DNA from: an uncultured Clostridia bacterium
Lineage (GTDB): Bacteria > Bacillota > Clostridia > TANB77 > CAG-508
Reading direction: 5' to 3'
NCBI GenBank assembly: GCA_947627785.1
Contig: CANQXC010000009.1
Span: forward strand, 1 to 16,766
DNA: 16,766 nt
Shown in pieces: positions 7,094-14,333 of this stretch (position 1 is its first letter; each line of letters begins with the position of its first letter). The position numbers and the translations under genes are program-made. Below the pieces are notes generated by a model. The model worked only from the letters and a program-made list of their open reading frames with translations, searched no databases and had not been told where the DNA came from.

Positions 7094-7681
7094 TTAAACA
7101 CCATATAAGCCATTCTCTTTTATATAGTTAATTATGTCTATGCTCAAAAAGTTAGATACATCTTCTCCGCTTTGCAATTTATTTCTTATATATGTAGATG
7201 ATGTATCTTTAGCTTGGCTACTTTTTACATAAATAACATTGTCTAATCTAGTAATTTCTTCATGATCTAATCTTTCTATAACAATAAATTTATAACTATT
7301 TATTATTTCTTTGTACTTTTTCCATGTTGGCATTTTTTGAAAGTTATCTGACCCCATAATTAGATAAATATCTGAATTTTTATTATATTTATCCCATATT
7401 AGCCTAAAAGTATCTGTTGCATATAGTTTATCTTTATGTATACAAGCTATATCTTCTACTTCTAATCTATTATTATTTTTGCATAATATTTGTAACATAT
7501 TGTATCTATGTATTGCAGGTACAAGATTTTTCTTTTCATAGTAATCTCCTACTGGCACAAATATTACTCTATCTAACGTTTTATTACTAATTAAATTATT
7601 TGCTAATTGTATATGTACATTTGTTGGAGGATTAAAACACCCACCAAAGAATCCAATCTTTTCTTTTTGTATCATTTTCAT
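7094..7681 (-). CDS. nadD: Nicotinate-nucleotide adenylyltransferase NadD (NMNAT-like active site)
   Basis: NadD joins nicotinate mononucleotide and ATP to give deamido-NAD in NAD synthesis. The 195 residues carry the nucleotidyltransferase features: GFFGGCFNPPTNVH at 10-23 (the HxGH-type ATP site), GSDNFQKMPTWKKY mid-protein, and SSTYIRNKL, the ISSTxxR-type motif, near the C-terminus, ending NYIKENGLYGV. The active-site signature is T-N-V-H rather than the usual bacterial H-N-G-H, and the whole stretch resembles eukaryotic NMNAT enzymes. It could therefore prefer NMN, or be a second adenylyltransferase beside a standard NadD elsewhere. The ribosome binding site AAGGTAAGGA fits either the first or the third codon as start. 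The HD-domain YqeK that often follows nadD is absent; a terminator follows instead. Confidence 0.82.
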   Translation of the reverse strand: MKMIQKEKIGFFGGCFNPPTNVHIQLANNLISNKTLDRVIFVPVGDYYEKKNLVPAIHRYNMLQILCKNNNRLEVEDIACIHKDKLYATDTFRLIWDKYNKNSDIYLIMGSDNFQKMPTWKKYKEIINSYKFIVIERLDHEEITRLDNVIYVKSSQAKDTSSTYIRNKLQSGEDVSNFLSIDIINYIKENGLYGV

Positions 7682-7791
7682 TTTTTCCTTACCTTGCTTT
7701 TCAAAATCATATAGCTATTATAAAACTTATCTATTATTTAAACTTATTTTAATCTAAATAAATTATTAGTAATATAATATATATATTAAAA

Positions 7792-8277
7792 TTACTGTAC
7801 AAATTTTCTTGCCTTTTCTCTTAAGTCATCTAATGTTCCAACATTCTCTATAACATAGTCATAATGGTATTTATACACATTTTTATCTGCATTGTTGCTT
7901 GTAATTAGTGATACTCTAGGATTTTTCACTAACAGTGTCTTAGCATTTAAAATTTTCTTTATCTTCTCTATCTCTTTAACTTCCCTTATGTGTATAAAAA
8001 GATACTCTGAATCATCTTTTTTAAATATTTCATATTGCTCTTTTATGTATTTTGTTGGAGCATCGTTATATTCTATACTCAATTGTTTTAAGTCTACTAG
8101 TAATTTTCTACTTTTTTCATCCTTTTCACCGTTCCAACCCACTAAAATCTTTGCTGCTTCCTTTACAATATCCACTGATGATATATTAGTTACTTTTGAA
8201 AATTCTGAACAAAATGATACAAAAGTATCTTTTCCAGAACCACCTGTTCCATTAATAATTATAACTTGTTTTTTCAT
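7792..8277 (-). CDS. P-loop nucleotide-kinase-like protein
   Basis: A 161-residue cytoplasmic protein. It opens with a beta strand and the Walker A loop GTGGSGKDTF (residues 10-19), the GxxGxGKD form seen in dephospho-CoA kinases, deoxynucleoside monophosphate kinases and related small-molecule kinases. A later FIHIREVKEIEKI stretch resembles the region of these kinases that holds the LID or base-binding arginine, and the C-terminus has an YDYVIEN-GTLDDLREKA pattern like the 'VIDNxGSLEEL' ending of this superfamily. The substrate cannot be told from the sequence. It is probably transcribed from its own promoter at 8322-8351. The only Shine-Dalgarno-like stretch, GGAAGGA, lies about 12 bases from the ATG, which is long, so translation may be weak. 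Confidence 0.75.
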   Translation of the reverse strand: MKKQVIIINGTGGSGKDTFVSFCSEFSKVTNISSVDIVKEAAKILVGWNGEKDEKSRKLLVDLKQLSIEYNDAPTKYIKEQYEIFKKDDSEYLFIHIREVKEIEKIKKILNAKTLLVKNPRVSLITSNNADKNVYKYHYDYVIENVGTLDDLREKARKFVQ

Positions 8278-8321
8278 CTCTTATTCTTTTCCTTCCATTA
8301 AAAATTCTACGTAAAACACTG

Positions 8322-8351
8322 AGTATACTAAAAATTTTATTATAAAGTCAA
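8322..8351 (-). promoter_or_regulatory. Sigma-A-type promoter for the kinase-like gene
   Basis: TTGACT (8351-8346) and TATACT (8327-8322) are 18 bases apart, with a close match to consensus. They lie between a hairpin that may end the glmM transcript and the kinase-like gene. Confidence 0.65.
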
Positions 8352-8402
8352 AACATTATTTAAATTATAGCCGAAAAATAACAACTTATTTTCCTATTAA
8401 TT

Positions 8403-8430
8403 AGAGTGGAACAATAACTTGTCCCACTCT
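8403..8430 (-). terminator. Hairpin, probable terminator after the small membrane protein gene
   Basis: A 12-bp stem (8403-8414 with 8419-8430) encloses a four-base loop. The one non-Watson-Crick position is a G-U pair in minus-strand RNA but an A-C mismatch in plus-strand RNA, which favours minus-strand function. No clear U run follows, so it may be a weak terminator or a 3'-end stabilising structure. Confidence 0.5.
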
Positions 8431-8436
8431 TTAGTT

Positions 8437-8778
8437 TTAAATTTTATTCCAGAACCAGTCTAAACTGTTATCCAAACTTTTTTTCTTGTAGAATTTGCTT
8501 GCAATATCATCAACCCATAAATAGGCAAAGAATGATATAAATATCATTACGCAATCGATAGCTATACATCTCATTAATAAACCAGTATATGCTTCACGTA
8601 ATTCTTCTGTTAAATTAGCTAGCTGTACACTGTGTACTATTACAAGAATTAAATATGCAAACAATGCAAATGCTGGGATATATGGTTTTTTTATTTCCTT
8701 ACCTAAGAAGATTAATAATACAGTTGCTATTGTAAGTAGTAATAGTGTAATTGGTGAAGAAATATCAATCATAATCAT
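8437..8778 (-). CDS. Small membrane protein of unknown function
   Basis: A 113-residue protein with about three membrane segments (residues 9-26, 33-53 and 67-90), then a basic C-terminal tail (SKFYKKKSLDNSLDWFWNKI) expected to face the cytoplasm. I do not recognise the family. It follows glmM by 43 bases with no promoter or terminator between them, so it is probably co-transcribed and may have an envelope role, which is inference only. The run of GGAGG-type ribosome binding sequence lies very close to the first ATG (8778); the ATG two codons later (8772) has better spacing and may be the true start. Confidence 0.75.
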   Translation of the reverse strand: MIMIDISSPITLLLLTIATVLLIFLGKEIKKPYIPAFALFAYLILVIVHSVQLANLTEELREAYTGLLMRCIAIDCVMIFISFFAYLWVDDIASKFYKKKSLDNSLDWFWNKI

Positions 8779-8821
8779 AACCTCCTCCTCCTTTTCTTTT
8801 GTGGGTTACACCCCTTTTAAA

Positions 8822-10171
8822 TTAATTTAATCTTAATTCAATTAATTTAGCTAATTCTAGGGCTTTTTGTTCAATTTTCTTTTGTTCTTTACCTTCAAGC
8901 ATTACTCTAATAAGTGGTTCTGTTCCAGAAGCTCTTATAATAACCCTTCCATTTTCTTTGAATTCTGTTTCATTTTGTATTTCTTCATCCTCAAGATATA
9001 ATGTTTTTTTATCATTATTAACCTTAACATTTACTAATACCTGAGGATATTTATTAATTATTTTACATAGTTCAGATGTTTTCATATTTTTTTCTAATAA
9101 TATTTGTATTAACATTAATGATGTTAGTATACCATCTCCTGTAGGATTATAATCTAACATTATTATATGACCAGACTGTTCTCCCCCTAAATTATAATCA
9201 TTTTTAAGCATTTCTTCTAATACATATCTATCTCCTACTTTTGTTTGTTTTAATTCTATACCATATTCTTTTGAAAATTTGTTCAAGCCAAGATTACTCA
9301 TAATTGTTGCAACTATTGTATTGTTATTTAATCTTTCATTATCTTTTAAATAATTACCAAAAATTGCTAAAAGTATGTCACCATCTATTTCATTGCCTTC
9401 TTCATCTACTGCTAAACATCTATCTCCGTCCCCATCATATGCAATTCCTAAACTCATATTATTTTCTTTTACAAATGATTTTAAAGCCTCTAGATGTGTA
9501 GAACCACAATTTTCATTTATATTAAATCCATTAGGAGAATTATTAATTATTTTATAATTAATTCCTAATTTTTTAAATACTTCTTCTGCTACTTTATATG
9601 TTGCCCCATTTGCTACATCTAATGCAACTGAAAAATCTGGTTTTAAATTCTTTTCTATATTTTCTTCAAAACTTTTTCTTAATAGATATATATATTCATC
9701 AATTAAATCTTCTCTATATTCTGAAATACCTATTTTACTTGGATGAGCAGTTAATTCATCGAAATTTCCAGCCTCAAGTATTTCTTCTATCTCTTCTTCT
9801 ATTTCATCAGGTATTTTCATTCCCTTATTACTAAAGTATTTAATTCCATTAAATTCGTATGTATTGTGTGATGCTGAAATTACAACACTAGCATCTGCTT
9901 TTAATTTTTTTGTTAAATACGCTACTCCTGGTGTTGGAATAACTCCCAGTAATTGCACATTTGCTCCATAGCTTAAAAAACCAGCTGTCATGGCACTTTC
10001 TATTAAAGTACCTGATATTCTTGTATCTCTACCTATTAAAATTGTAGGTGTATGCTCTGCATGTTTTGATAATACATAAGCTCCTGCTTTTGCAACTCTA
10101 TATACCAACTCTGGTGTAAGTTCTGTATTTGCAATTCTTCTAATTCCATCTGTTCCAAAATATTTTCTCAT
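8822..10171 (-). CDS. glmM: Phosphoglucosamine mutase GlmM
   Basis: GlmM converts glucosamine 6-phosphate to glucosamine 1-phosphate, the entry to UDP-GlcNAc and peptidoglycan. The 449 residues match the family length. All four phosphohexomutase signatures are visible: the start MRKYFGTDGIRR, the phosphoserine loop ISASHN with catalytic Ser101, the metal loop DGDGDR, the sugar loop GEQSGH, and the phosphate-binding RASGTEPLIRVM near the C-terminus. The residue after SASHN is Thr instead of the near-universal Pro, a minor oddity. A promoter and an AAAGGAAC ribosome binding site precede the ATG. Confidence 0.97.
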   Translation of the reverse strand: MRKYFGTDGIRRIANTELTPELVYRVAKAGAYVLSKHAEHTPTILIGRDTRISGTLIESAMTAGFLSYGANVQLLGVIPTPGVAYLTKKLKADASVVISASHNTYEFNGIKYFSNKGMKIPDEIEEEIEEILEAGNFDELTAHPSKIGISEYREDLIDEYIYLLRKSFEENIEKNLKPDFSVALDVANGATYKVAEEVFKKLGINYKIINNSPNGFNINENCGSTHLEALKSFVKENNMSLGIAYDGDGDRCLAVDEEGNEIDGDILLAIFGNYLKDNERLNNNTIVATIMSNLGLNKFSKEYGIELKQTKVGDRYVLEEMLKNDYNLGGEQSGHIIMLDYNPTGDGILTSLMLIQILLEKNMKTSELCKIINKYPQVLVNVKVNNDKKTLYLEDEEIQNETEFKENGRVIIRASGTEPLIRVMLEGKEQKKIEQKALELAKLIELRLN

Positions 10172-10220
10172 TATAGTTCCTTTCTGTTTAATAATTAAAA
10201 CTGTAATTTAACTTAGCTAT

Positions 10221-10250
10221 ATTATATATTTTTTTATAGTATAAATGCAA
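10221..10250 (-). promoter_or_regulatory. Sigma-A-type promoter for glmM
   Basis: TTGCAT (10250-10245) and a perfect TATAAT (10226-10221) are 18 bases apart on the minus strand, about 50 bases upstream of the glmM start. No terminator separates it from metK, so metK transcripts may also run through. Confidence 0.6.
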
Positions 10251-10274
10251 TACTTTTTTGTAAAATTTTTCAAA

Positions 10275-11382
10275 TTATAATTTTATTATTTTTTCCCAAG
10301 GTAAGTTTTCTTTTCCAAAGTGTCCATAATTAGTTGTTTCAGTATATTTAATATTTCTTAAATTTAAATAATTTATTATTCCATCTGGAGTTAAATCAAA
10401 TTTGTTTTTTATTCTTTCTATTAATTCTTCATCTGACTTATTCCCTGTCCCAAATGTATTAATATTTATTGAAATAGGTTCTCTTATACCTATAGCATAA
10501 GAAACTTGTATTTCACATTTTCTTGCATAACCATTTGCAACTATATTTTTTGCTATATGTCTAAGCATATATGTTGCAGACCTATCTACTTTGGTAGCGT
10601 CTTTTCCCGAAAATGCTCCTCCTCCATGTCTACTGTATCCTCCATATGTATCTACAATAATTTTTCTTCCTGTTAATCCTGTATCTCCAAGTGGTCCTCC
10701 AATTACAAATCTACCTGTTGGATTAACATATATCTTCGTATTTTCATCTATCATTTTTTTATCAACTACTTTATTTATTACCTTCTCTATAATGTCATTT
10801 CTTATTGTCTCTATGGAAACATCTTCTTTATGTTGTGTGGATACTAAAATTGTATCTATTCGTATAGGCCTATCGTTATCATATTCTACAGTTACTTGCG
10901 TTTTTCCATCTGGTCTTAAATATGGTATTTCACCATTTTTTCTTACATCTGTCAACTTTTTTGATAATTTATGAGCTACATGTATAGCATATGGCATATA
11001 ATTCTCTGTTTCATCTGAAGCATATCCAAACATCATTCCTTGATCACCTGCTCCACCAATATCTACTCCGCATTGCTATATCAGAACTTTGTTTTGTAAT
11101 ATTTATGTATACTTTACATGTTTTATAATCTATATCTGTATTAGCATTATCATATCCAATCTCTTTTATTTTTTCTCTTGCTAATTTTTCTATATCAAAT
11201 TTTGCATTTGATGTTATTTGTCCTGCAATTGTTATATTATCTTTGGAAGCAAAAGTTTCTACTGCAACTCTTGAATTCTTATCTTGTTTTAGGCATTCAT
11301 CTAATATACTATCAGAAATATAATCACATAATTTATCAGGATGTCCTTCTGTTACACTTTCAGAAGTAAAATAATAGTTCAT
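10275..11382 (-). CDS. metK: S-adenosylmethionine synthetase MetK, needs a +1 frameshift at codon 105
   Basis: MetK makes S-adenosylmethionine from methionine and ATP and is normally essential. Signature motifs are all present: TEGHPDK at 11-17, GAGDQG just after the shift, and GGGAFSGKD in the central domain. The frame is interrupted once: codons 1-104 end in DIAM, codon 105 reads CGG (11070-11068), and dropping its C gives GGA and the expected GVDIGGAGDQG followed by 264 intact residues in total, making 368 residues. Unshifted translation stops after a few codons at 11044. I start at the ATG at 11382, because AAAGGA (11394-11399) is correctly spaced there; the open frame extends seven codons further but through that site. 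A strong terminator hairpin lies immediately upstream of the ribosome binding site. It may be a pseudogene, an assembly error, or a gene that depends on frameshifting. Confidence 0.9.
11068..11070 (-). other. Candidate +1 frameshift site: in-frame CGG in metK
   Basis: The zero frame reads GCA ATG CGG AGT. Skipping the C at 11070 gives GCA ATG GGA GTA GAT, the conserved AMGVD of MetK. The zero frame meets TGA eight codons later. It is the same arrangement as in the gltA-like gene. Confidence 0.6.
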
Positions 11383-11408
11383 ATTAATAATCATTCCTTT
11401 CATACAAT

Positions 11409-11451
11409 AAAAAAATAGAATAAAAGATTTTTCATATAATCTTTTATTCTA
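11409..11451 (-). terminator. Strong intrinsic terminator or attenuator just ahead of metK
   Basis: A 14-bp perfect stem (11416-11429 with 11438-11451) has an eight-base loop and is followed on the minus strand by seven uridines. It ends nine bases before the metK ribosome binding site, leaving no room for a promoter between them. It is therefore either the ferredoxin terminator with read-through, or a regulated attenuator of metK. Confidence 0.8.
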
Positions 11452-11580
11452 CTGGGGTGATATTTTTTTTGGATTGTTATACTTGTTGTCTATGTTTATA
11501 ATTTTAATTCTTAATCCTTAAAAATATATTAAAATATATCCTCAAATAAATAAAATTATATGTTATAATATCTACCACCA
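11452..11580 (-). promoter_or_regulatory. AT-rich leader upstream of the metK terminator hairpin
   Basis: Untranslated stretch between the ferredoxin stop and the hairpin. It contains GGATT and AATCC segments that could pair across about 40 bases, and an ATATAATTTTATT segment (about 11561-11549) that could pair with the 5' arm of the terminator as an antiterminator. I see none of the conserved cores of the SAM-I riboswitch. The regulatory call is inference. Confidence 0.3.
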
Positions 11581-11751
11581 TTATTCTTCTTCTGGAGCAC
11601 TTACAGGGCAAACACCTGCACATGTTCCACAACCTATACATGTTTCTTTGTCTATAACATATGTAGTATCACCTTGTGATATACAAGATACAGGACATTC
11701 TGCTGCACATGCACCACAACTTATACATTTATCTGTTATTTTATATGCCAT
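11581..11751 (-). CDS. 2[4Fe-4S] ferredoxin
   Basis: A 56-residue clostridial-type ferredoxin, a soluble low-potential electron carrier for anaerobic metabolism. The two cluster motifs are CISCGACAAEC (Cys9, 12, 15, 19) and CIGCGTCAGVC (Cys38, 41, 44, 48), each followed by proline. The spacing and length are typical of the family. An additional Cys23 follows the first motif, where the family often has one. The C-terminus ends in an acidic APEEE. The ATG at 11751 has an excellent AGGAGG-type ribosome binding site six bases upstream. It sits alone between ricT and metK, 91 bases behind ricT. Confidence 0.95.
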   Translation of the reverse strand: MAYKITDKCISCGACAAECPVSCISQGDTTYVIDKETCIGCGTCAGVCPVSAPEEE

Positions 11752-11784
11752 TTTATTCCCTCCTTTATGCTTTAATAGTATATT

Positions 11785-11808
11785 TCACAAGAGTTATACT
11801 CTTGGTGA
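11785..11808 (-). promoter_or_regulatory. Hairpin or dyad upstream of the ferredoxin gene
   Basis: TCAC-CAAGAG and CTCTTG-TGA arms flank a five-base centre (TATAA) with one bulged C, between ricT and the ferredoxin ribosome binding site. No U run follows, so it is not a terminator. It could be a processing site, a 5' stabilising stem, or an operator. Confidence 0.35.
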
Positions 11809-11842
11809 TAACAATTTAATAAATTATAAAAATTAATAAAAT

Positions 11843-12745
11843 CTATGACTCTTTATTTTCTTTTTTGTCTAATTCTTCTAATCTTTTTAATTCAGCTAAA
11901 TCCTCTTTATCTATATTATCTTGTTCTTTTTCAACATTCTTTATTATTTTTATATCTTTAGGGTTGTATTTTTTAAAAAATGTTTCATCTCCATCCTTAA
12001 ATTTTACCTTAACTATTTCTTTTAATGTTTCTAGACCACATACCTCTCCCTGTCCATCTGCTGTTTTTACTATTGCCCCTATCTTAGGTAATTTTTTTAA
12101 TTTATCTTCATATACTTCTTGTTCATATTGCAAACAACACATTAATCTACCACAATTTCCAGAAATTTTTGAAGGGTTTAGTGATACATTTTGCTCTTTA
12201 GCCATTTTTATAGATACTGTTTCAAAATTTCCTAAGAATGAACAACAACATAACTCTCTACCACATACACCATTTCCACCAAGACGTTTTACTTCATCCC
12301 TCACGCCTATTTGCCTTAATTCTATTCTTGTTTTATATATTGCTGCCAAATCTCTTACTAGGTCTCTAAAATCTATTCTTCCATCTGCTGTGAAAAAAAA
12401 TAAAATTTTACTCTTATCAAATTTAAATTCTACATCCATTAATTTCATTTCTAGTCCATGCTCTTTTATTTTCTTTTCACATACTTTAAAAGCTTCAATT
12501 TCTTGTTTCTTATTTTCTTCATTTTGCTTCGCATCTTGATTATTTGCTACTCTTATAATTTTCTTTAATGGTGCTACAATTTTTTCTTGTGGTAACTGTC
12601 TATTTGCTATAACTACTTCTCCATATTCCATTCCCATAGAGGTTTCTACAATAACATGCTCTCCTCTTGAAATTATTTTGCCATCTGGATCAAAAAAATA
12701 TATTTTACCAGCTTTTTTAAATCTAACACCTATTATATTAGCCAC
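11843..12745 (-). CDS. ricT: PSP1-domain protein RicT (YaaT)
   Basis: RicT belongs to the PSP1 family. In Bacillus it forms the Y-complex with RicA and RicF, which carries Fe-S clusters and assists RNase Y in mRNA processing. The 300 residues contain the typical PSP1 core with conserved cysteine clusters CGRELCCC and CGRLMCC, plus the RLGGNGVCGREL signature. The C-terminal 45 residues are lysine/glutamate-rich and probably disordered. The start is GTG, three bases after the holB stop, with an AAGGAA site upstream. The holB-ricT pairing is commonly seen in Firmicutes and supports the call; they are surely co-transcribed. Confidence 0.93.
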   Translation of the reverse strand: MANIIGVRFKKAGKIYFFDPDGKIISRGEHVIVETSMGMEYGEVVIANRQLPQEKIVAPLKKIIRVANNQDAKQNEENKKQEIEAFKVCEKKIKEHGLEMKLMDVEFKFDKSKILFFFTADGRIDFRDLVRDLAAIYKTRIELRQIGVRDEVKRLGGNGVCGRELCCCSFLGNFETVSIKMAKEQNVSLNPSKISGNCGRLMCCLQYEQEVYEDKLKKLPKIGAIVKTADGQGEVCGLETLKEIVKVKFKDGDETFFKKYNPKDIKIIKNVEKEQDNIDKEDLAELKRLEELDKKENKES

Positions 12746-12748
12746 TAT

Positions 12749-13657
12749 TTAATCATTCCTTTCTAAGCATGCATAAATTGCAAGTAAAGTCCAGTCAATT
12801 GTCATATCATAATTGCTATTTCTCTTTAATCTTATTTTTGTTTCTTCTATAATTTCTATACATTTTTTATACTTTTTTGTATTATTTATATTTTCTATTA
12901 TTTTATAATAGAATAATGTATTAATATAATCTAAAATAAAATATATATCATCTTTATTATTAAGAATTGTTTCCTTTATGCCCAATACCTGTATTTCATT
13001 CATATAATCTATGTTTGAAAAAATATTTTCTATTTTTTCATATATATCCCTTTTTTCATTAAGTTCTATAGCATTTTTTATACTACCACCACATGCATAT
13101 AACATACTATCAAAAAAATCTATAGAATTTCTATTAAAATATTGTTTTATTTCACTATCAGATAAATTTTCAAAAAAAACTTTTATACATCTTGATTTTA
13201 TTGTATTCAATAACAAATTTTCATTACTTGTTACAAGTATTATTATCGCATATTCTGGTGGTTCTTCCAATGTTTTTAATAAACTGTTTTGTGCTTCTTT
13301 TGTCATATTTTCGCTATTATTTATTATATATACTTTTTTTGAACTTTGGATAGGTTTTTCTAAAATATTTTTTGTTAATTCTTTTATTGTATCAGTTTTT
13401 ATAGTCTCTTCCTGTTCATCAATAACAATAATATCCATATTATTGCCATTTTCAAAACTTATACATGATTTGCAACTATTACAAGGTCTTATAGTATCGT
13501 TCATGCATAATATTGCTTTTGCAAATTCCTTTGCAAATAAAAATTTACCTATACCAGATGAGCCTGAAAATATATAACTATGAGAAATATTATTGTTCTC
13601 TATAATATCTTTTAATATTTGCTTATTTCTATTATTCCCTATTATATTATCAAACAT
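12749..13657 (-). CDS. holB: DNA polymerase III delta-prime subunit HolB
   Basis: The delta-prime subunit is the stator of the clamp loader that puts the sliding clamp on DNA. The 302 residues show an AAA+ N-terminal domain with a P-loop-like GSSGIGKF (residues 32-39), a zinc-binding cysteine group (Cys51, 59, 62, 65), and the very characteristic QNSLLKTLEEPPEYAIIILVT and the sensor region NTIKSRC. The P-loop ends in Phe where ATP-binding subunits have Thr or Ser, in line with delta-prime not using ATP. The ribosome binding site is weak (AGAAAG). It lies 24 bases behind lepB and three bases ahead of ricT. Confidence 0.95.
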   Translation of the reverse strand: MFDNIIGNNRNKQILKDIIENNNISHSYIFSGSSGIGKFLFAKEFAKAILCMNDTIRPCNSCKSCISFENGNNMDIIVIDEQEETIKTDTIKELTKNILEKPIQSSKKVYIINNSENMTKEAQNSLLKTLEEPPEYAIIILVTSNENLLLNTIKSRCIKVFFENLSDSEIKQYFNRNSIDFFDSMLYACGGSIKNAIELNEKRDIYEKIENIFSNIDYMNEIQVLGIKETILNNKDDIYFILDYINTLFYYKIIENINNTKKYKKCIEIIEETKIRLKRNSNYDMTIDWTLLAIYACLERND

Positions 13658-13681
13658 ATAATTTACTCTATCTTTCTAAAT

Positions 13682-14317
13682 TTATTTGTCTACTTTACCA
13701 AATTTATTTAAAGGCCAAAATCTAAAAGCTACTCTACTTTCTATTTTTGAAATTGGAATACAACCAAAATCTCTACTATCTACACTTGCTGTTCTATTAT
13801 CTCCCATTACAAATACATAGTCATCAGGAACTATAATATCTGAAAATATTTTTCCTTCTGTCTCCATATCTTCTGCTAAGTAACTTTCTTCTAGTTCATC
13901 ACCATTCCTATATACTTTGCCATTTTCAATTTTTATATGGTCTCCTTCTTTTCCAATTATTCTTTTTATATAACTTGTTTTAGTTGTTTCTAAAACATAA
14001 TACATAAATTTATTAAATATTCCTTTTGGTTGATCTTCATATAAAGCAACTGGATTATTAAAATCTATTCTTGCAAGTGGCATTGTTGCTGAACTTGGAG
14101 CTTCAAATGTGATGATATCACCAATTTCATATTCTCCCTTAACTGTTCTAACCCATCTATTCAACCATAACCTTTGTCCTTCTTTTAATGTAGTATTCAT
14201 AGAACTCTGTTTTACTACAGTTGGAGTTCCTATAAAATATTTTACAGCTAATGCTATTATTATTGCTATTACTATACAATAGATCCATTCTAATGCATTC
14301 TTTAACTTTGGATTCAT
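13682..14317 (-). CDS. lepB: Signal peptidase I LepB
   Basis: Type I signal peptidase, which cleaves signal peptides from secreted proteins at the outer face of the membrane. The 211 residues have one N-terminal membrane segment (about 10-30), then the catalytic serine Ser39 in QSSMNTTL, the general base Lys118 in YIKRIIGKEGD, and box E as VMGDNRTASVDSRDFG. Spacing is as expected. An insertion between about residues 78 and 113 is longer than in the smallest homologues. The ribosome binding site GAAGGAAG is well placed. It lies 16 bases behind walK, so it is part of the same run. Confidence 0.96.
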   Translation of the reverse strand: MNPKLKNALEWIYCIVIAIIIALAVKYFIGTPTVVKQSSMNTTLKEGQRLWLNRWVRTVKGEYEIGDIITFEAPSSATMPLARIDFNNPVALYEDQPKGIFNKFMYYVLETTKTSYIKRIIGKEGDHIKIENGKVYRNGDELEESYLAEDMETEGKIFSDIIVPDDYVFVMGDNRTASVDSRDFGCIPISKIESRVAFRFWPLNKFGKVDK

Positions 14318-14333
14318 TTATCTTCCTTCTTTC

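Noticed and set aside
8801..8817. Short GGGT/ACCC hairpin between glmM and the small membrane protein gene
   Set aside because: The stem is only four bases with a three-base loop and no U run, so it is unlikely to terminate transcription.
6600..11070. Reassignment of CGG to another amino acid as the explanation for the two breaks
   Set aside because: Reading CGG as any one residue would leave the downstream frame wrong and reach stop codons. Only a one-base shift restores both proteins.
6600..11070. Homopolymer-type sequencing error as the cause of the two frame breaks
   Set aside because: The extra base is not within a homopolymer at either site (AGTCGG and ATGCGG). Other kinds of assembly error cannot be excluded without reads.
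11452..11580. SAM-I or other known SAM riboswitch in the metK leader
   Set aside because: The conserved cores I would expect are absent, so I list only a generic leader and attenuator possibility.
11865..12539. A 224-codon plus-strand open frame
   Set aside because: It lies wholly opposite ricT, which has clear family motifs. Its composition (Ser/Phe/Leu-rich) is typical of antisense to AT-rich coding DNA.
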